Source: Pseudoscleropodium purum (taxonomy: Eukaryota; Streptophyta; Bryopsida; Hypnales; Brachytheciaceae). From it: DNA of 64,000 bases. The first letter of the stretch is position 1. Each line of letters starts with the position of its first letter. The position numbers and the translations under genes were made by a program. This document shows positions 57,276 through 64,000 of the stretch, piece after piece. The notes below the pieces were generated by a model, which made no database searches, was not told the DNA's origin, and saw only the letters and a list, made by a program, of their open reading frames with translations. The stretch spans positions 41,530,243-41,594,242 of the forward strand of contig OZ017796.1 in NCBI GenBank assembly GCA_963969395.1, given 5' to 3'.

Positions 57276-58914
57276 AATTCAAGTGACTTGATCTTGCAAT
57301 TGGTAAGGGTTCTTATTTTAAAATTTTAGGAGGATGCATTCTAATAAATTAACTAAATGATCTTTTGGTTAGATTTTTTAATGAATAAATATATATGAAC
57401 ATTCTAGCCTTGCTTTGGGTATGAATATTTTGAAGCAATTTTGAACCAAAGAACAACTTGTTTCTATAGGAGTCAATCCTTGAAATTCCTTGTTAGTTTT
57501 GTCAAAAATATAGCTTGTAATTATCAAATTATATTCATTTCTCAATATGTTAATTTGTAGATGAAAGAGATCTAGGAGCCATTCAAATGATTAAACAAAG
57601 GAATTTTTGTTTTTCCTTAAGTTTTACATTAGCTCATACCAAATTGTTGAATGACATCTATGTTAGGAATTCAAACTTTTACTAAGTTTACAAGTTATGA
57701 AGTTTGAAAATCAACATGTGGAAACTGATGCTTTTCATTAAACTTTCAATTTCAAACTCTTAAAATTTGACTTCAAAAATTTATTAATAGTGAATTCTAA
57801 AAAACTAGACAACGAATAGAATATAGAATACACTATTTCTATAAAAAATAATATATGAAGCAAAATTCCATAAAATTCATGAAATAAATATATATATGTA
57901 TTAACAAAAAATATATAAAAATGTTTCCAAACCAATGTTTTTGTAGAATTGCAGCTACACCAATTATATTTGCAATCAATACACCTACATTTGGAATTTC
58001 AAAAGATAAATTGTTACATTGAAAGAAAAGTTGCACATTTTTCACATGAAAAATTATGCAAAGCAAATTAAATGTAGCTAAGGTATGTGTGTCTTCTTTA
58101 ATAATAACCAAACATTACCGCCAAATAACTAAAGGATTTTATATATTTTTAAATAGGTAGAAACAAAATGTGGAATAAACTACTATTCTAATGGCTTACT
58201 TGGTGTAATCCATGTAAGAAAACTACTTGTAAAAGTAACTTTGAGTATTGTGTGTTTATGAGTGCAATACTTGCTTTCAAGTGGTCACTTTAAAACGATT
58301 GAAAAAAATTCAAAACAATTTAGAAGTTTTTATACCATTATTCTATTATTTCATAGTTGAGTTTTAAGCAACAAGTACTACCTTTGAAGTGATATCAATC
58401 CCTAAAGGTCTTGTGGGGTGGAGGTGGGGTTGTCTTTCAATAGATTGCATTGGTTGTATATGGTCAAATGCAAAAAATTCAAAGGTGGAATGTGTTGGAG
58501 TTTGCAAATCGATTTTTGCATATTGGAAATGACGACATTGAGGAAAAATTGCAATTAAGCAATTCAAATTGTAAATGCAATGAATGCAACCAACACTTTA
58601 CATTTGATGAAGATTTTCACTAAAAGCAAAATTATCTAATCCTGTAAGGAATAGCCTTACTTACATATGCTCCGAGAGCCAAGTGAAATGAGCTTTCTAG
58701 TGCATGTAGGAATTTTTTGTTTACAGAAGAAAATGACACAAAAAATAGAAAAAAGACTTTTTTTAGTGTCTCACTCTTTATTCTATTTTTTCACTATTCT
58801 CCTTTATTATTTCTTTCCATTCCCTCATGATGAACGAAAATTGTGGAGAGCATAGTGATGAAAGGGCGCAGAATATAGTGACAAAATTCAAAAACAAGAT
58901 CTTTATTTAACATA
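57276..58914. other. AT-rich intergenic DNA, no gene seen
   Basis: Low-complexity frames only (for example 57738-58111 on the - strand). Confidence 0.5.
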
Positions 58915-59310
58915 GTTGGTAAAAATATTCACCAAGACTAAAAACTTGTGGTAGCCAACTCCTTTCCGATTATCCTTCCATTATAGTAGTCAAGGGGGGT
59001 AGAATTTCATTTAATTGGAAACGAAAAGAAATTAATTATGATACAATTCTTGGTGTAGTTGTGGCGCATTATGATTGGTTCCAAGACTCTCAATATTGCA
59101 AACAACCCTTAGTCAATTTTCCAACCAACCCTTAGTTAGAAATTGAAAAGTCTATATCACTAGTGTGGGAGGAATAGAATCTTCAACTAAAAAATTTATA
59201 GTAGTTTTTTTTAATAACTAAAATTATCAGAATTATAGAATCCTTCTAAACTCTAGTTTTTTACACGGGGAAATTTTTGCCCTTGGGAAATCTTTTAAAA
59301 GAAAATCACC
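58915..59310. repeat. Third copy of the 53690 repeat
   Basis: It shares CATTATGATTGGTTCCAAGA followed by CTCTCAATATTGCAA, ACAACCCTTAG and CTTCAACTAAAAAATTTATA with the two tandem copies. Confidence 0.55.
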
Positions 59311-59348
59311 TACTCTAAGAAGTTGTGAGTTCCCTGGGGTTCTCAGCT

Positions 59349-59569
59349 CATTAGAACTCACAACAACTATTGCCTTTTGTGGCAAAACAACTACCATTTC
59401 ATTTTTTAAATACTCTTTTTCAATTTTTTTTACTAATTTTACTAATTTTAATTTTAATTTTTTTTCAAATTTTTTTTCTTACAACCTAACATTCTTTAAC
59501 TGTAGGAGGAACTACAAGGGAATAGGCCCTAAAATGGCCCTTCTGCCCTCCCGCCCAATTCTTCTAATG
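59349..59569. mobile_element. MITE related to 52410-52666, diverged
   Basis: The right end CCCAATTCTTCTAATG matches the 52410 family terminus, and AGGGAATAGGCCCTAAAATG parallels AGGGAATAGGCCCGAAACA. The left end CATTAGAACTC is weak. Confidence 0.45.
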
Positions 59570-59593
59570 CATGCTCTAGATATGTTTAACTTC

Positions 59594-60503
59594 TTAATCC
59601 CTAAAGGACTAGCATGCATTTTTTGGTTGTAGAGAAATTTTGGGCAAGTATTTGTGACCATAAATTTCTATATTTTAGGCTGAAATTTTAATAGAAGGCA
59701 TGGATGAAAAATATCTTTCATATGCAACAAATTTCATGATATTTGGAAATAGGAGTCAAAACTTATAGCCTAATATATTAATTTTTTTGTAATTGGGTAG
59801 TTTGGTCAAATTTGAAAAAATCACTTTTTCAAAAACCAAAATTTGAAATTGGTTTTCTAGACTTAGAGAGAGAGAGAGAGCTTTGAATCATTCCATTTTG
59901 ATTAACAAGTCAAAAGCTATGAGGATATTTTGTTTGTGGGCAATTATGGATTTTAAATCCTTTATCTTATCCAATTTTCAATATTATTGAAAAAAATAAA
60001 ATCCTAGGATGTAAATTGTTTATTACAAAATTTCAACCATTGGGATTATCATTTTTCAATTCCATATTTTAATTCTTAATAATGAAGAATTTTGAATCAT
60101 TATCTACTACTATCTACTTACTATTTTTTTCCTATATATTGTACAATTCCAAATGATCTAAAATTTCTCAAACATGTGGACAACTTGTCTAGGAAAAAGA
60201 ATCCAAAGAAGCACCATCATTTTGGTCATTTTTCATAGAAAAATGAGCTTGTGAAGTGTAGCTGCCCAACTTTTTGTAGGGCAAAGAAAAAATGATTTTA
60301 GTGAATTTGAATGCTTATATCTTGCAATCCATGTTGTAGAAATGCCTAAAATTTTTAGCACATGTTTTTGATACTACATTTTATTTTATAAGATCCTACA
60401 ATTATATATGTCAAAAAAAAATTCAAAAATTTTCTACTTGTACTAAAAATGGTAGTTTTAAGTTTTTTCAGTGAAAACATAGTGATGGGACTATAGAGAT
60501 TAA
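59594..60503. mobile_element. TTAA-bounded TIR element, 0.91-kb copy (reverse orientation)
   Basis: Left end TTAATCCCTAAAGGACTAGC, right end CTATAGAGATTAA. It is collinear with the reverse complement of 43172 and 52695 (TAGAGAAATTTTGGGCAAG, GAATCATTCCATTTTGATTA, GTGTAGCTGCCCAACTTTTT, AATGGTAGTTTTAAG). A (GA)7 microsatellite sits at about 59866-59880. Confidence 0.78.
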
Positions 60504-60596
60504 GTGGTCAAGAAGAGGTATGCTCCCTCATAGTATTTCACCCTTTTGTCTTGTCTCTTATTGCTTCTTCCCTCCATTCCACATGTGGCTAGCATC

Positions 60597-63500
60597 TTTC
60601 TTTCTTTTCAAACAAATGAAATGAGATTTCATTGCAGAAGGAAACAATTACAACTTGTCAACCACAAGTGGCCTAGGGGACCAATAGAAAACTAGGACAC
60701 ACAACAAACAAAAAGATGGATATCAAATTATCGGCAACCCAAAGGTGCTACACAGAGAGAAGCCCGGGGGTTCCTTGGCCAACCAATCTCAGAAGCCAAC
60801 AAAGGAGCCTCCCAGGAAAGACTAGGGGGGTTGAAAGATAAAACTGGCAAAAGGGCTAGATGGGGTCCATTGAGGTTGCCTCGCTTCCATGGTGGCAAAA
60901 ATTCCATGCCTCCATCTCCTCCTAATGAAGGCGTCACGTAGTGTATTCAACAAGGCATGGGAGCTTTTCCTTCTACTACTGATGTTATTCCATTTGACAC
61001 GCTTGTAGTCGATGATGTCTCCCCAAATTTGAAGAAGGAGGCGTTCTTTCAGCCAATCAACAAAGTTGAAGATTTTATTGTTCCTCTATATCCATAGTGT
61101 CCATAAAACTATAGTGCAAATCTCCAACCAGATCCTTTTGAAAGGGTTAAACTTTCTAGAGATGCCAGTGGAGAAGATGCCTTGGCACTAGATCAATGGG
61201 TGCTAAGGACCCTTTGCGTTTGCTCCAATGACGAATACATTGATTACATGAATGGCCCATTGAGTTGAGATGTATTCTCAAAATCAATGAAGTATTGTTT
61301 TTTCCAACTTGTAGGCACATATTGGGTAGTGAATACCCACTTCATCATTGATTCTCTTGCGTCAATGGTTTATCGCGATTGTCTTATGCCAAATGAGTCC
61401 GGATTCTTTTTCTGCCTGCTCTTATGGCCATATCATTTTCTAGAGGAGGCGAAAGTTGTTTGGGAGGGCCCCACCTCATTTTTGAACTACGGGATTGGGA
61501 ACGATGTGTCTTTGTCTCAAGAGCTTCATTCCAAGTCTGGTTGTGTATTCCATAAATGGTACATTGTGTAGCCTTTGTGCCATTCAAACCTCCCTAGGTC
61601 ATGTGCCAATTGGTCAATTTTTCCAAAGAATAACTACATCATGAGTTTTGGGGGGCTGCATTGGATCTCGGTGACTTGAATTCTGTGGAGGGAGCCGATC
61701 GTAATTGGCCTAATTGTTTCGGTTAGGTTGGCGAGAAGGATGAGGGATGAAGCTAGCATTGAATAGCCTATGCTGATCTAGTCCTCTGGCCAAGGGCAAT
61801 TGCAACCTCCAACAAAGGTTGGTCTCCCTTGAAGGGCTTGAATAGAGTAGAGTATCCTCGGATGTGAACCACCCCGCCCATTCCCTAGGCTTGGTGTTGG
61901 GTAGCTTAGTAGCTGGTCCATGAAGAGTAATCCCCATTGCCTTTGGATTGTTGTGGTGATTGCTAACCAAGCCCTCCTTCGTCTGGTCTAATTCCGAATC
62001 TAGCTTCGACTTTCAAAGTAGTTAATAACCTTCCAGCTGACTACGCATCCCTGATTTTTTGTAGTCCTTTCCTGTGCAATTGGGTTGCTCTAGTTTTAGA
62101 AAAGCCAAGCCCTATAGCTAGGGTGAATGGCGACCACTAAAAGGACTCTCTTCCAACTTCTTCAGGATTCTTAAGATACACAAGTAGAATTTTTGACTAT
62201 AGCTTCTTCCATGCCGAACTAACTTTGTTCCATGTTGCAAAGCCTTTACGAACTTGGGATTGCTAGATTGTAAAGAGCTCCATGCTGGCATCCTACTGCC
62301 CACTAGAGTAAGGTTGGAAGTTACTAAGGCGAAATCTCAACAAAATATGTAGATTTGAGGTACCCAGTTTGCATGCCTTTAGTATCCACTTCACCATAAG
62401 TGCTGCTAGTGCATCAATTGGGTTGATCATGTCTATGCCTCCCGAGTCTTTCAGCTAATAGCATTGGATCCAAACAACTTTGGTTTTGGCCTTGTGTGTT
62501 GAGCCTGACCACATGTAGCTTTGCACGGATGAGGTCACTTTTTTAATTCTTGCTTGCGTACCCCTCTAGATGGCCACAAAAAACATGATTGAGGAAAGGA
62601 CTTTGTTCACTATTATGCCTCTCCCCGTTGAATTGATCTTTGCTGTACACCAATGCTGGAGTTGTTTCATGGTTCTCTCCATAAGGAAAAAATCCACTAA
62701 GTGGATTGAGAGGTTGAGGCCGAATGGTATCCCAAGGAGCTTAGAAACGCTAGCTTCATCCACCCACACTATGTTGATTTCATTTGTCCAAAGAGGTTGT
62801 TCCATCCTCGATCCCACTCTCTAGTAGCCCCTCGACTTTTTTCAATTTAATATTAATCCTGTGGCTAGGCATAAATGATCAAGGAGGGCTACCAACCAAA
62901 GGGATGGGCCTCTCTCCTTGAGCAATGTCAATGAAGTATCATCTACAAACTCTGCAATTACTTGTTGCCATTGTCCTACTAGTAAATGGATGCTTCTAAT
63001 TGAGCCAATTGCTACCCTAGTTTTAACCATTATATTGAGAACTTCTGCAACAATGAAAAATAAATAAGGCAATAAAGGATAGCCTTGCCGGACTCCTCAC
63101 ATGATGGGGAATGTGAGGGATATGGAGCCGTTGACCTTCACTCATGCTTGAACATCCAAGAAAAGCATCTTGGTCATTCCTATGAAGCCAGGAGGGATGC
63201 CAAGGGCTTCCATCACTTTGAAGAAAAAACTCCATTCCACCATGTTGAATGCTTTGGTGAAGTCGAGCTTGAAGAATATTAGAGGTTGTTTGGATTGTTT
63301 TGCCCAAGCTATTGTCTCATGCCTGAGCATAATGTTATCCATTATGAAGCAAAGCGGCAAAAGGCGGATTGGTCAAGATCTATGACTTCCATAAGGACCA
63401 ATTGAAGTCTTAGTCGCAACACCTTTGCATAGATTTTATAGGCTGAGTTCAAAAGTGTGATCGGGCACCAATTGATGAGGCAACTCCGAAGACTTTCCCT

Positions 63501-64000
63501 TGTGTAGTAACAAAATCAAGTCCTTTGAGACTCCCAACAGTAGTTTTTGGGCCTCGATGGCGGTGCCAATCATCTTATGAAAATCAGACTTGATGACCTT
63601 CCAATAAATTTTATAAAATTTTGTGAGAACTCCATCAGGCCCAGGAGCTTTATCGGAGCTAAGTCCTTGTACTGCGAGGTCTAGTTCCTCTATGGTGATT
63701 AGCTTGGAAAGCCTCAGCTGCATGGCGCCTAGCAATTTGTCGCTAAGGATTCAAATTGCGCTAGTTGCAACCTTGGTTTGAACCTCTAACTGTTGAGGAG
63801 TTGCAAAGAGGGTTTGAAAGTAATCCGATCAAATTCCTTCCAGGGCAGATTGATTGCTTTGAAGGTTTCTTTGGCAATCCTTAAACTTCGCAATATTCAA
63901 GGCCCCAAAGTGGGGCTTCAATGCATGAAATTATTCTTTTGAGCATTTGTCACTAGTCTTCAACCACTTTACTCTGCATTTTACGCGTTGTCCATTGCTT
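60597..64000 (-). mobile_element. L1-type LINE, decayed ORF2, 5' end outside the window
   Basis: On the - strand, reading 64000 down to 60597, reverse-transcriptase motifs appear in order: SSDKAPGPDGVLTKFYK (about 63660-63609), LLNSAYKIYAK after a frameshift (about 63450), FFKLDFTKAFNMVEW (about 63275-63230), GVRQGYPLLPYLF (about 63095-63055), the catalytic FVDD box (62949-62938), and RGIIVNKVLSSIMF near 62600. Near 61330-61080 the C-terminal region has PICAYKLEKT and RIWLEICTIVLWTLWIYRNN, as in plant LINE zf-RVT tails. The 3' end is CAATGAAATCTCATTTCATT followed by an A-rich tail ending near 60597. In-frame TGA codons and frameshifts make it inactive. The endonuclease domain would lie beyond 64000. 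No target duplication could be paired. Confidence 0.85.

Noticed and set aside
37883..60503. CCCTAAA motifs as interstitial telomere repeats
   Set aside because: The motif occurs once per element terminus next to TTAA, never in tandem, so it belongs to the terminal inverted repeats.

Overview
This window looks like nuclear DNA of a land plant with a repeat-rich genome. The evidence is two intron-containing genes of plant families (a B12D/MLRQ-like protein and a MYB-CC transcription factor with an LHEQLE coiled coil), GT-AG introns, a plant L1-type LINE, and many MITE-like and foldback elements in AT-rich intergenic DNA. The MYB-CC protein has a very short N-terminus and many Asn repeats. That makes me lean towards a seed-free plant (lycophyte, fern or bryophyte), but this is only a weak guess. 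No bacterial, organellar or viral gene set is present.

Layout. Positions 1-3.2 kb are AT-rich repeats, including a 428-bp foldback transposon with an 8-bp target duplication. From about 3.2 to 15 kb lies the only clear gene island. A B12D gene runs on the + strand (3652-5006, 3 coding exons). A MYB-CC gene runs convergently on the - strand (coding 11999 down to 7128, 7 coding exons, 478 aa), and its leader probably extends upstream to about 14-15 kb through a 5'UTR intron. From 15 to about 60.5 kb I find no convincing gene. This stretch is made of short DNA-transposon-like elements, two tandem-repeat arrays, long palindromes, LINE 3' ends and featureless AT-rich DNA. From 60.6 kb to the end is a decayed L1-type LINE on the - strand, whose 5' part lies outside the window.

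Function. The two genes are not obviously linked. B12D is a small membrane-anchored protein of the MLRQ/NDUFA4-like family, usually linked to mitochondria. The MYB-CC protein is a GARP-type DNA-binding regulator related to the PHR1-like/UNE16 group. The most notable intergenic feature is a family of elements bounded by TTAA plus a short inverted terminus (CCCCTAAAG), with at least eight full or partial copies in two size classes (about 0.44-0.57 kb and 0.91-0.93 kb). The TTAA boundary resembles piggyBac-type insertion, but no transposase is visible. Splice sites, element borders and family names were worked out by eye from the sequence. No database search was possible.
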